DNA of 64,000 nt from Treponema sp. (lineage in GTDB: Bacteria; Spirochaetota; Spirochaetia; Treponematales; Treponemataceae). The notes beneath the pieces are model-generated. The model saw only the letters and a program-made list of their open reading frames with translations. It was not told where the DNA came from and searched no databases. Shown here piece after piece: positions 1-7,406 of this stretch. Within the stretch, counting starts at the first letter, position 1. Every line of letters starts with the position of its first letter. The stretch lies in the NCBI GenBank assembly GCA_022640795.1, contig JALCCK010000003.1, positions 1 to 64,000 of the forward strand, written 5' to 3'. A program made the translations under genes and the position numbers.

Positions 1-1415
1 TTGAGAATAAATTTATCATTTAAAGTAATTAGTATTTTCTTAGCTATTGTTTCACAATTTTCTCTGTTTTCTATTCCTGATAACAGAATGACAAATTCAT
101 CTCCACCATAGCGCGAAACAGTGTCAGATTCCCGCACACATCTCTGCAAACGCTGTCCGACTTGAGTAAGCAGCTCATCACCAGCCTCATGCCCGTACGA
201 ATCATTCACGAATTTAAACCCATCCAAATCAATAAAAATTATAGCAAATAAAAATGAATATCTGGCAGCCTTCTTCATGGTTTCATCTAGTCTGTCGTAC
301 AGTAAATTTCTGTTAGGAAGACGGGTAAGTGCATCATACAGTGCTGTATATTCCAGATTCTTTTTATATTGGCCGCGTTGAATAAATACTCTTGCAAAAA
401 TTACAGCTATGAGTACGAATAAAGGTAAAATAATTTCTGATAAAGATGCATACTTATGTAAGAATTGCCTGTTGGAAACTCCCATACCCATCAGGGAAAT
501 GGAATTGACTATTGTCCATTTTCTTTTATGTATATTGCAAAACTGATCTGATAATGGTGAGATAGTTACCGATGTAATCAGTTTATTTCCCATGATTTTC
601 TGTGTTCTGGCAGACGAAGAAATATATATCCATTCTTCAGGGAAAAAAGTTGAAAAAGATTTATGAACTCCATCAGCATACATAAAACCCCAGTCTAAAT
701 CAGAATTTTCATTATTATATAACCAGTAACCTTCCTGATTCAAAAGATAAATAGCTCCGGTAAATCCTAAAGATGCGTTTTTAATATCATTCAGTACCAC
801 ATTTCCAAGATAATTTAGAACAACCGCCCCTTTAAAATGCTTTGTAATATCAAAAAGAGGAATAGCAAACCGAATCATAGGTTTTACAGGTTGTTCAATA
901 ACGTTATGTTCAATATTAAGATCGAAAGGTGACATATAAATTTTCGGTGTTTTTAATTTTTCTATTGCCGTAAAGTAGTAGCGGGACTTTTTATTCTGGA
1001 GTTCGTTACTTGGAATGACTTCTGATTTATCAAGATCATAATTTATCCGCACTACTTCATCTCCCTTTTCATTTAGCAGCCGGATTTGATCGTAAACCTT
1101 TTTGGAATCAGAAAATTTAAGAAATTCAGTTTCTATTACTGATCTGGTGAATTCCTTTTTCTCAATAAATCCTTTTTGAACTTCATTACATCTGGAAAGA
1201 AAAGTTAAATCGGATATTATAAAATCAAAATGAGAATGGATCAAAGCTGTCATATAATCAAGATTTTCAAAAGATTTTTCCGCATACTGCCTGATTGCCA
1301 GTTTTCTTTCAAAACCGCAAAATAAAGAAAAAATAGCAGTATATAAAAAACCGAGTACAATAAAAACTAAAAATACAATTTTTAAAAACTTAGCGGAAAC
1401 AAATATTTTCGACAT
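1..1415 (-). CDS. Membrane-anchored GGDEF diguanylate cyclase, C-terminus cut by window edge
   Basis: I translated this from the reverse strand: 471 codons are inside the window and the reading frame runs off the left edge. The product starts MSKIFVSAKF, has one membrane segment at about residues 10-32, a long extracytoplasmic region resembling a Cache-type sensor, a second membrane segment at about 325-345, and then a GGDEF domain. The domain shows DALTRLPNRNLL, FIDLDGFKFVND and the catalytic RYGGDEF at about 431-438, so c-di-GMP synthesis is expected. The sensed ligand is unknown. No Shine-Dalgarno precedes the ATG; the promoter is nine bases upstream. Whether an EAL domain follows cannot be seen. 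Confidence 0.9.
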   Translation of the reverse strand, partial: MSKIFVSAKFLKIVFLVFIVLGFLYTAIFSLFCGFERKLAIRQYAEKSFENLDYMTALIHSHFDFIISDLTFLSRCNEVQKGFIEKKEFTRSVIETEFLKFSDSKKVYDQIRLLNEKGDEVVRINYDLDKSEVIPSNELQNKKSRYYFTAIEKLKTPKIYMSPFDLNIEHNVIEQPVKPMIRFAIPLFDITKHFKGAVVLNYLGNVVLNDIKNASLGFTGAIYLLNQEGYWLYNNENSDLDWGFMYADGVHKSFSTFFPEEWIYISSSARTQKIMGNKLITSVTISPLSDQFCNIHKRKWTIVNSISLMGMGVSNRQFLHKYASLSEIILPLFVLIAVIFARVFIQRGQYKKNLEYTALYDALTRLPNRNLLYDRLDETMKKAARYSFLFAIIFIDLDGFKFVNDSYGHEAGDELLTQVGQRLQRCVRESDTVSRYGGDEFVILLSGIENRENCETIAKKILITLNDKFIL

Positions 1416-1424
1416 AATTTTAGG

Positions 1425-1453
1425 ATTTTAGTATTTCTAAATGTTTACGTCAA
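1425..1453 (-). promoter_or_regulatory. Sigma-70-like promoter of the GGDEF gene
   Basis: On the minus strand TTGACG (1453-1448) and TAAAAT (1430-1425) are separated by exactly 17 bases. Only nine bases separate the -10 from the ATG at 1415, so the transcript leader should be about three bases. Confidence 0.6.
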
Positions 1454-1490
1454 TAACTTGAAAAGAAACGAATATCCTCTACGGGTTTTA

Positions 1491-1528
1491 AAACAAAAAA
1501 ACCTTGTAATTTTTATATTACAAGGTTT
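1491..1528 (-). terminator. Rho-independent terminator after tRNA-Glu
   Basis: A 12-bp perfect stem (AAACCTTGTAAT paired with ATTACAAGGTTT) with a six-base loop is followed on the minus strand by a T-rich run. It lies just downstream of the tRNA gene. Confidence 0.8.
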
Positions 1529-1535
1529 TACTTAA

Positions 1536-1607
1536 CATCTCCTAGGCGAATTGAACGCCTGTTGTCGGGATGAAAACCCGATGTCCTAACCACTAGACGA
1601 AGGAGAC
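1536..1607 (-). tRNA. tRNA-Glu (anticodon TTC)
   Basis: The minus strand folds into a 72-base cloverleaf. The acceptor arm GTCTCCT pairs with AGGAGAT (one G-T pair) and has discriminator G. The D arm is GTCT/GGAC, the anticodon stem is TCGGG/CCCGA with loop TTTTCAT giving anticodon TTC, and the T arm is AGGCG/CGCCT around TTCAATT. CCA is not encoded. It stands alone and is followed by its own terminator. Confidence 0.95.
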
Positions 1608-1688
1608 ATACAGTATGACGTTTCAGCGTCAGTGGAAATACTATATCAAATAGGAACTATTATGTCAAGAAGCAAACAAGGAATTATG

Positions 1689-2972
1689 CTATTTTTCCAT
1701 ATCAAGTTTTTCACTGAGTTTTTTATAGAGTGCATCACATTCCTCATCTTTGAGTCCCAGTTTTTCAGCCGCAGCAAGGTCCTTTAAGGCGTTTTCATAA
1801 TCATTTATCTGATAGTATGCAACAGCACGGTGAAAATGGGCATGTGACTGGAATTCATTCAGTTCAAGAGAACGGGTAAAGCAGTCAATCGCCTGCAGAT
1901 AATTGCTCTTAATATTATTGACTATTCCTTCATAATAGATTGTCCTGAAGTTCGTCTGCGAATATTTCTCGCTTTCTCTGAAATCTGCAAGAGCTTCATC
2001 GTATTTATTCTCAGCAAAATATGCCATACCGCGGTGCTTGTGTATTACGGTCATAACTGAATCGTCGGGTGCCGGTTCTGATTTTATAATATCAGTATAA
2101 ATTTTTATGGCAGCAGGAAGATCTCCGTTATTATGTGCCTGCAATCCTTTTAAAAGCAGATCATCAACAGTACCACGGATGTACGGTGATATCCGCTGTA
2201 TATTTTTTTCCGGAGCCGGTTGCGAGGGTACCGGAAGAAAGGACTGGGTCATAGTATCTACCTGCCGGTAAAAAGATTCTCTGCGTTTCGCTACCTGGCC
2301 CTGGAGCTCTTTTTGATAATCCCTTATTTCCTGAAAAATAATATCTGCAAGATTGAGGCTTGCATTAATTGAAGCAAGTTTTCTCCGCAGCGGCATATCA
2401 AAAGGCGAAAATTCGCTTTTATAAATGAGTTCATGTTCAACTTCAGCCCATGCATCCTGCAGAATCGTCCGGATCTGTATCTCACAAACTAATTCATCCG
2501 GTAACGTCACAGGAGGATACGGCGCAGACAGCTGATCAGGAATACAATCTTCCGGTATGGTGATAAGAATATGGACCGATTCATAACCAAATTCCCTGAA
2601 ATTCTGGGCGGCTCCCTTGTGTTCTATTTCCTTGACATCGTACAACGTCTTTATCTGCGATTCCACTACGGAAAGATCTTCCAGAAAAGCACATATAATT
2701 CTGATACCGATCATATCAGTGAGACAGATTAATTTCCGGTCATGAAATTCCGTACAAGATTTTACGCGTATTATTTTTCGATAGTAACTCTGAAATGTCT
2801 TTACCCGGGATTTATAGGTAGGCATAGAAGCTAATTGAATCGATTTTTTCAGTGATTGTTCTATATTGTCTTTTATAGTTGTAAGAACAGGAATATAAGA
2901 CTCATAAACGGCTTTCAATTCTTCCTTTGCAGGCAGCAAATCCAAATTTTCCGTGTCTTTTTTTGATACCAT
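1689..2972 (-). CDS. RelA/SpoT-type (p)ppGpp synthetase domain fused to TPR repeats
   Basis: Residues about 20-230 form a RelA/SpoT nucleotidyltransferase domain: the basic stretch YKSRVKTFQSYYRK, LTDMIGIRIIC, GYESVHILI and the acidic motif EIQIRTILQDAWAEVEHEL are all present. No HD hydrolase, TGS or ACT domain is seen, so it resembles a small alarmone synthetase rather than a full-length Rel. About 60 linker residues follow (230-290), then three to four TPR repeats to the end (for example AIKIYTDIIKSEPAP, GMAYFAENKYDEALADF). The TPRs probably recruit a partner, which is inference. Transcribed alone; no clear Shine-Dalgarno. Confidence 0.88.
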   Translation of the reverse strand: MVSKKDTENLDLLPAKEELKAVYESYIPVLTTIKDNIEQSLKKSIQLASMPTYKSRVKTFQSYYRKIIRVKSCTEFHDRKLICLTDMIGIRIICAFLEDLSVVESQIKTLYDVKEIEHKGAAQNFREFGYESVHILITIPEDCIPDQLSAPYPPVTLPDELVCEIQIRTILQDAWAEVEHELIYKSEFSPFDMPLRRKLASINASLNLADIIFQEIRDYQKELQGQVAKRRESFYRQVDTMTQSFLPVPSQPAPEKNIQRISPYIRGTVDDLLLKGLQAHNNGDLPAAIKIYTDIIKSEPAPDDSVMTVIHKHRGMAYFAENKYDEALADFRESEKYSQTNFRTIYYEGIVNNIKSNYLQAIDCFTRSLELNEFQSHAHFHRAVAYYQINDYENALKDLAAAEKLGLKDEECDALYKKLSEKLDMEK

Positions 2973-3015
2973 ATCTATAACTTAACACATACTAAATCTT
3001 AAATCAATCTATATT

Positions 3016-3046
3016 AAAAAAGGCGCTTCATACGAAGCGCCTTTTT
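3016..3046 (-). terminator. Terminator downstream of flaA
   Basis: A 9-bp stem (AGGCGCTTC with GAAGCGCCT) and a four-base loop sit between an A-run and a T-run. It lies 18 bases past the flaA stop and before the RelA-like gene, so it should end flaA transcription. Confidence 0.85.
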
Positions 3047-3063
3047 AACAAAACAAAGCCGTC

Positions 3064-4143
3064 TTATTGAGCTGTTGTTCCTGCAGCAGGAGCATTAGAA
3101 TCAGATGTTGTGTTCAGACTTGAAGTAAACTCATTCTCTTGTGCCAGTTTTTCTTTTTCAAGATAGCGGTTAACCTGCTGGTCACCAAATTTGAGCATTT
3201 CAGCATTCTGTCGTGAATCTTCTTTACCCTGAACGATACCCCACAGATCCTCGTCTGCAATATCACGTTCCGTTGTAAGGAGGGCTTTATCGTAAATTAT
3301 TTTAACATCCTTAAAATAACCGATAAAATCACCACCCTGCTGGGCAGCATCACGCGTAACCTGGAATCCGGTAAATTTCACGAACGGGAGACCTCTCGGA
3401 TAAATCGGATAAATACGGATTTCGCGGTTGCGGACTTCCGAGATATAGTTCGGGTTATTCCATTTTAATGTTTTCCAGCCGTCAAATCCAAGATATCCCA
3501 TAAAATACCGGTGTTCAACACCGTCTGTATCTTTAAGAAGCACATATAATGCCTCGGGATAATTCATACCCATCGTCGTTACGGCGAGAGATTTTATCGT
3601 ACCAACATTCTTTACGACACCGTAACCGTCTTCAAACAATGTTTTTCCGCTTGCTTTTTCTTCATCGGTAGGAGCCTGGCGATTACCATTCTCGTCCGCA
3701 GTTGAAAGCGGTTCATAAGCAGGAATCTCGAATGCCGGAACAATCTTTGCATTTGCATTGACTGAAGCTTCAGGGAATACAACGCGTACACCCATAACCT
3801 TATTTCCGGCAAAAGGAACACTGGCTGAATCTTTTACCGGTGCGGCAACGACTTTTGACAGAGCAAGACTCTGTACAGAACGTGCTGAAGAATTAAGCTT
3901 CACTTCCCAGTCAGGAAGCGCAAGAGAAGTTTTCATAAGCGCTTTCTGATCTTCGGTAAAGGTAGCACCAGCAGCTACAGAATAATCCATAACTGTACGA
4001 CTGTTTTCAGTCGGATTTCCATTCTCATCTGCAATAATATCAGCATCAAGCAGAGTGAAATCAATAACAGTTGCTTCATCTGCAAATGCAATCGCGCCTG
4101 CAATGAGCATAACCGTAGCAATTAATTTGAAAGTCCTCTTCAT
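3064..4143 (-). CDS. flaA: Flagellar filament outer layer protein FlaA
   Basis: This 359-residue protein is recognised as the spirochaetal FlaA sheath protein of the periplasmic flagellum. It has a cleavable signal peptide (MKRTFKLIATVMLIAGAIAFA, cut before DEATV) and the family features VMGVRVVFPEASVNA, YPEALYVLLKD, HRYFMGYLGFDGWKTLKW and KFTGFQVTRDAAQQGGDFIGYFKDVKIIYD. It should be exported and laid over the FlaB core. A good Shine-Dalgarno (AGGAGC) and a near-consensus sigma-70 promoter precede it and a terminator follows, so it is a strong monocistronic gene. It lies next to an envelope-glycan unit, but nothing in the sequence proves a link. Confidence 0.95.
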   Translation of the reverse strand: MKRTFKLIATVMLIAGAIAFADEATVIDFTLLDADIIADENGNPTENSRTVMDYSVAAGATFTEDQKALMKTSLALPDWEVKLNSSARSVQSLALSKVVAAPVKDSASVPFAGNKVMGVRVVFPEASVNANAKIVPAFEIPAYEPLSTADENGNRQAPTDEEKASGKTLFEDGYGVVKNVGTIKSLAVTTMGMNYPEALYVLLKDTDGVEHRYFMGYLGFDGWKTLKWNNPNYISEVRNREIRIYPIYPRGLPFVKFTGFQVTRDAAQQGGDFIGYFKDVKIIYDKALLTTERDIADEDLWGIVQGKEDSRQNAEMLKFGDQQVNRYLEKEKLAQENEFTSSLNTTSDSNAPAAGTTAQ

Positions 4144-4190
4144 TAGAAGCTCCTTTTAAAACTCTATAGATGTAGCCTTGTTATTTAAAT

Positions 4191-4219
4191 AGTATCTAAT
4201 AAGACAGTCATTTTGTCAA
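4191..4219 (-). promoter_or_regulatory. Sigma-70 promoter of flaA
   Basis: Consensus TTGACA (4219-4214) and GATACT (4196-4191) are spaced by 17 bases on the minus strand. This agrees with spirochaetal flaA being transcribed by the housekeeping sigma factor. Confidence 0.8.
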
Positions 4220-4254
4220 CGCTTTTTTGAGTCTTTTTGACTCCTTACCGCCAA

Positions 4255-4704
4255 TCACTCTGCCCATGATACATATTTTCCACCGACAAACATCTCTATT
4301 CCTTTTATATTTCTGAAATTACTCAAAATATTTTCTTTGAATATTTCAGTACCATCCCGTATAGACGAAGAATCTCCCGTCTGAAGCAGTACCTCATCGG
4401 AAAGATTCACAAACAGAACTTTATTCCGCACAAAGCAGTATATCGTACGGGTTCCGGGAGAAAACAGATGACGGTAATGAGCAGTTTCAGGACCGAGCAG
4501 AAGTTCATCGACAAACTGGAGCATGCTGTCCCCGGCCGAAACGGGGACATACCGTTCCTCGAGGCAAAGACCGTCGTGATCGGTAGACTGGAATTTCATT
4601 ACATACCGCCGCCGGTGCGGTGCGAGAAACCATAAAGCAAACGATAAAACGAAGGCCGCTCCTATTGAAAGTATGATTATCTTTTCCCAGAATTTATTTT
4701 TCAT
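4255..4704 (-). CDS. GerMN-domain membrane-anchored protein
   Basis: This 149-residue protein has one N-terminal membrane segment (about 8-28) and a small domain resembling GerMN (SPGTRTIYCFVRNKVLFVNL followed by an ILSNF / IKGIEMFVGG tail). GerMN proteins are associated with peptidoglycan remodelling. The gene starts on the base next to the stop of the amidase gene upstream, and GerMN-amidase pairs are common, so a shared role in wall turnover is likely. It is the last gene of the minus-strand unit. Confidence 0.7.
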   Translation of the reverse strand: MKNKFWEKIIILSIGAAFVLSFALWFLAPHRRRYVMKFQSTDHDGLCLEERYVPVSAGDSMLQFVDELLLGPETAHYRHLFSPGTRTIYCFVRNKVLFVNLSDEVLLQTGDSSSIRDGTEIFKENILSNFRNIKGIEMFVGGKYVSWAE

Positions 4705-5760
4705 TTACCTTCCTGTAAAACCGCGGGATCGTTCAAAGTGCGTCACAAAAGCAGTTATACCATTATACAGCCCCTGACTGATTTTTTGCAAGTACGCATC
4801 ATCATTAAGAAGGCACGCCTCTTTGTAATTTGAGAGAAATCCCATTTCAACGAGCACGCTCGGCATTTTTGCATTTTTTACCACGAACCATTCTTCCGCC
4901 CGTATACCGCGGGCCTTGCTGTCATTTCCTATCTGAACTTTCAGACCGTCCATAATAAATTTTGCAATCAAAATACTTTCGGTTGTATATTCTTCTTCCA
5001 TCATTGAATTCAAGATTGGCAGAAGTTCTTTATCTTCAGAAGAAGAAGGGGTATCCAGAACTTCTCTTCTATAATTAGGAGAAAGATACCACACTTCATA
5101 GCCGGACGCATTCGGAGAGAGGGACGCATTCACATGAACGGAAATATAAATGACTGCTTCGTTCGGCTTTAGTTTTATGGAATTAGCCATATCGGTACGT
5201 TCAGCAAGCGAAAGGAATCTGTCATCCGTCCGGGTAATAAGTACCTGCTTATCGGGATAGGAAGTTTTTAAATGATTATAGAGCATTTTTCCGACTTTAA
5301 GCGTTATATCTTTTTCTTTCAGCGTTACTTTTTTTCCGTCTATCACCTGTGTCCGCATTGCGCCCGGATCTTTTCCGCCGTGTCCCGGATCTACAAGAAT
5401 CGCTCCGATGCGGTATTTATTTTCGCTGTTCTGTGACTGGAAGAATTTTTCAGTTACAGCAAGAAAATCCGGGGACACCATTACGGCGCCGTCTCTGATA
5501 ACAGGGGCATCAGTAAAGGACACCTTGTTAAAATCAAAAAGTACAGCCGGATCGTCGATACGAAATGAAATTTGATGACCGTTTTTTTCAAGGACGCCGC
5601 TTCCGGAAAGCGAATCCCAGTAAATGATAGTACCAGTTTCGGAACATGATTTAAGCAGGTTTTTATTCTGCTTCGGAGCATCTGCCGCTGCAAAAAGCCG
5701 GGAGCAGAAAACAATAAAAACAGCGGCCAGCATAAACAGTTTCGTTTTCAGTTTCACCAT
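4705..5760 (-). CDS. N-acetylmuramoyl-L-alanine amidase (Amidase_3 / AmiC family)
   Basis: After a signal peptide (MVKLKTKLFMLAAVFIVFCS) and an N-terminal region of about 100 residues comes an Amidase_3 domain. Zinc and catalytic motifs are visible: VDPGHGGKDPGA at about 122, a Glu in KEKDITLKVG, ISVHVNAS and VLVEMGFLSN near the C-terminus. It should cleave the amide between MurNAc and the stem peptide in the periplasm. Its start overlaps the ATP-grasp gene by seven bases and its stop abuts the GerMN gene, so it is translationally coupled. Confidence 0.92.
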   Translation of the reverse strand: MVKLKTKLFMLAAVFIVFCSRLFAAADAPKQNKNLLKSCSETGTIIYWDSLSGSGVLEKNGHQISFRIDDPAVLFDFNKVSFTDAPVIRDGAVMVSPDFLAVTEKFFQSQNSENKYRIGAILVDPGHGGKDPGAMRTQVIDGKKVTLKEKDITLKVGKMLYNHLKTSYPDKQVLITRTDDRFLSLAERTDMANSIKLKPNEAVIYISVHVNASLSPNASGYEVWYLSPNYRREVLDTPSSSEDKELLPILNSMMEEEYTTESILIAKFIMDGLKVQIGNDSKARGIRAEEWFVVKNAKMPSVLVEMGFLSNYKEACLLNDDAYLQKISQGLYNGITAFVTHFERSRGFTGR

Positions 5761-7406
5761 GCTTCTCCGTTTTCTCCTGCAGTGTCAATACTATAGAGCG
5801 CCCCCTGTATTCCGCCTTTGATAAATGCGGACCAGAATACGGAGCCCTGTATTGCAGCATGATGACGACGCAGCGTATCAAACCGCGCCAGACTATCCCT
5901 GAATGATACATGATTCCAGTCTTCAAGATCCAATATGCTTTCATCGTTCAGACACGGCGGCAGATTTTTACCAGCCGGGACGTCGGCGGCGATGACTTCC
6001 GACCGGCCGGGGCCCGAACAGTACGTCAGAAATTCTTTTTCAGCCTGTACAGAAAGCAGAAAAGCAGCAGGAGGAAAATCTTTATCAAATCCGGAACTTT
6101 TCCCGGTCAGAAAAGATTCCGTGGCCCGGTTACAAGGTTCTAATTCAACGGTTATGCTGCTCACCGCGCGGCAGGCCGCTGCCACTGCAGATTTCCGGTC
6201 AGCGGCTGCAGTAATAACATTCCCGCCTTTTTCAACATTATTCCGGGGAAAAACAACTTCATCACCTGTTCCGATGCGGGGAAAAACAGCATGCACGCCG
6301 GGAATACCGGACGATTCCGCAGCGCCGGTCATTTTTCGTACGATACCGGGAATAGATATCCACGCACGTTCGGCGCTCACCGCATTACAGGGAAGTTCGA
6401 AAAGTTCAAAAGGTTGTTCCGGCGGCTCTGAACGGACCGGCGTATAGGCTACAGGACGGCGATGCTGTACAAGATAATCCGGTTGTTTTCCCAGAGCCAC
6501 CAGCAGAGCCTGCTCTGTAAGATTACAGCCGGAAGCATACGGATAGGTCCATCCCGACATATAGCCTCCCGATAACCGTGCCGCTATCTCGCCGATCATC
6601 GGTCCTGCGGTGGTATATTTTATATCAGCTTTTGCAGCACCGCATGTAAGTCCCAGAGCTTTGACACCAAGCGCAAAAGTGCTGATCAGTTCGCTCCGCT
6701 GCCGTCCGCCGACGGCGGTCGGCATAGTATGTCCCATCTCGATAAAATACGGCGGAAAAAAAATATGACGGTCGGCAAAACCAGTAACAGTCAGAGAACC
6801 GTTCCAGACGATAGCATCGATGGAATATTCAGGACCGTCCATATAGTCCTCCAGAATGGCAGTTCCGCTTCCTGAGGCCTGCAGCGCAGCCTCAACGGCG
6901 AAATCAAATTCTGCTGCGGTACGAATCATACGGCAGCCTCGTGCCCCCATGTTATCAACCGGTTTTATGACCGCGGGATAGGAAAGTTCATCTTTTAAAT
7001 TTTCGGGAACAGGAGAATTCACGCGTCTGAACACAGGAGACGGAATTCCTGCTGCGGTAAAACAGGATCTCATCCGCGTCTTTATGCTTGCATTCAGGGC
7101 AGCTTCATACCGATGTCCGGGAAGTCCCAGTTTTTCAGCCGCATACGCAACAGAGGCAGAGAAATCGGTCCCCGCCGTAAAAACAGCTGCGAGGCCTCCT
7201 TCCTGCCGGAGTCCGGCACCGAATTGTACGATGGATTCTTTGTCCTTGAGATCTATCGGTTGAAACCGGTCAGCTATCGGAACGCAGCAGGCATCCGGAT
7301 TTACATCCACAACGGCGGCTGTATATCCAAGCGCCTTCACTGCAAGAATTGCGGGTTTCTGCATTAAACCGGCACCAAGTATCAGAATATTTTCACCTTT
7401 ATCCAA
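5754..7406 (-). CDS. ATP-grasp enzyme in the glycan operon
   Basis: The N-terminus has a Rossmann-like pre-ATP-grasp fold (ILILGAGLMQKPAILAVKA). An ATP-grasp domain follows with YPAVIKPVDNMGARG, ILEDYMDGPEYSIDA and a metal-binding region near GEIAARLSGGYMSG, and about 150 C-terminal residues that I cannot assign. ATP-grasp enzymes join a carboxylate to an amine or thiol through an acyl-phosphate; the substrate here is unknown. I prefer a TTG start at 7406 because AAAGGA lies just upstream and it overlaps the preceding stop by eight bases. An ATG 14 codons earlier (7448) would overlap that gene by 50 bases. Context suggests modification of a surface sugar. Confidence 0.8.
   Translation of the reverse strand: MDKGENILILGAGLMQKPAILAVKALGYTAAVVDVNPDACCVPIADRFQPIDLKDKESIVQFGAGLRQEGGLAAVFTAGTDFSASVAYAAEKLGLPGHRYEAALNASIKTRMRSCFTAAGIPSPVFRRVNSPVPENLKDELSYPAVIKPVDNMGARGCRMIRTAAEFDFAVEAALQASGSGTAILEDYMDGPEYSIDAIVWNGSLTVTGFADRHIFFPPYFIEMGHTMPTAVGGRQRSELISTFALGVKALGLTCGAAKADIKYTTAGPMIGEIAARLSGGYMSGWTYPYASGCNLTEQALLVALGKQPDYLVQHRRPVAYTPVRSEPPEQPFELFELPCNAVSAERAWISIPGIVRKMTGAAESSGIPGVHAVFPRIGTGDEVVFPRNNVEKGGNVITAAADRKSAVAAACRAVSSITVELEPCNRATESFLTGKSSGFDKDFPPAAFLLSVQAEKEFLTYCSGPGRSEVIAADVPAGKNLPPCLNDESILDLEDWNHVSFRDSLARFDTLRRHHAAIQGSVFWSAFIKGGIQGALYSIDTAGENGEAW

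Noticed and set aside
4229-4243. GAGTC/GACTC hairpin considered as terminator of the GerMN gene
   Set aside because: The stem is only five bases and on the minus strand it is followed by A rather than T. It lies just upstream of the flaA -35.
5935-6447. A 170-codon plus-strand open frame with Ala/Ser-rich product
   Set aside because: It is antisense to the ATP-grasp gene and its composition reflects the reverse of that gene's codons.
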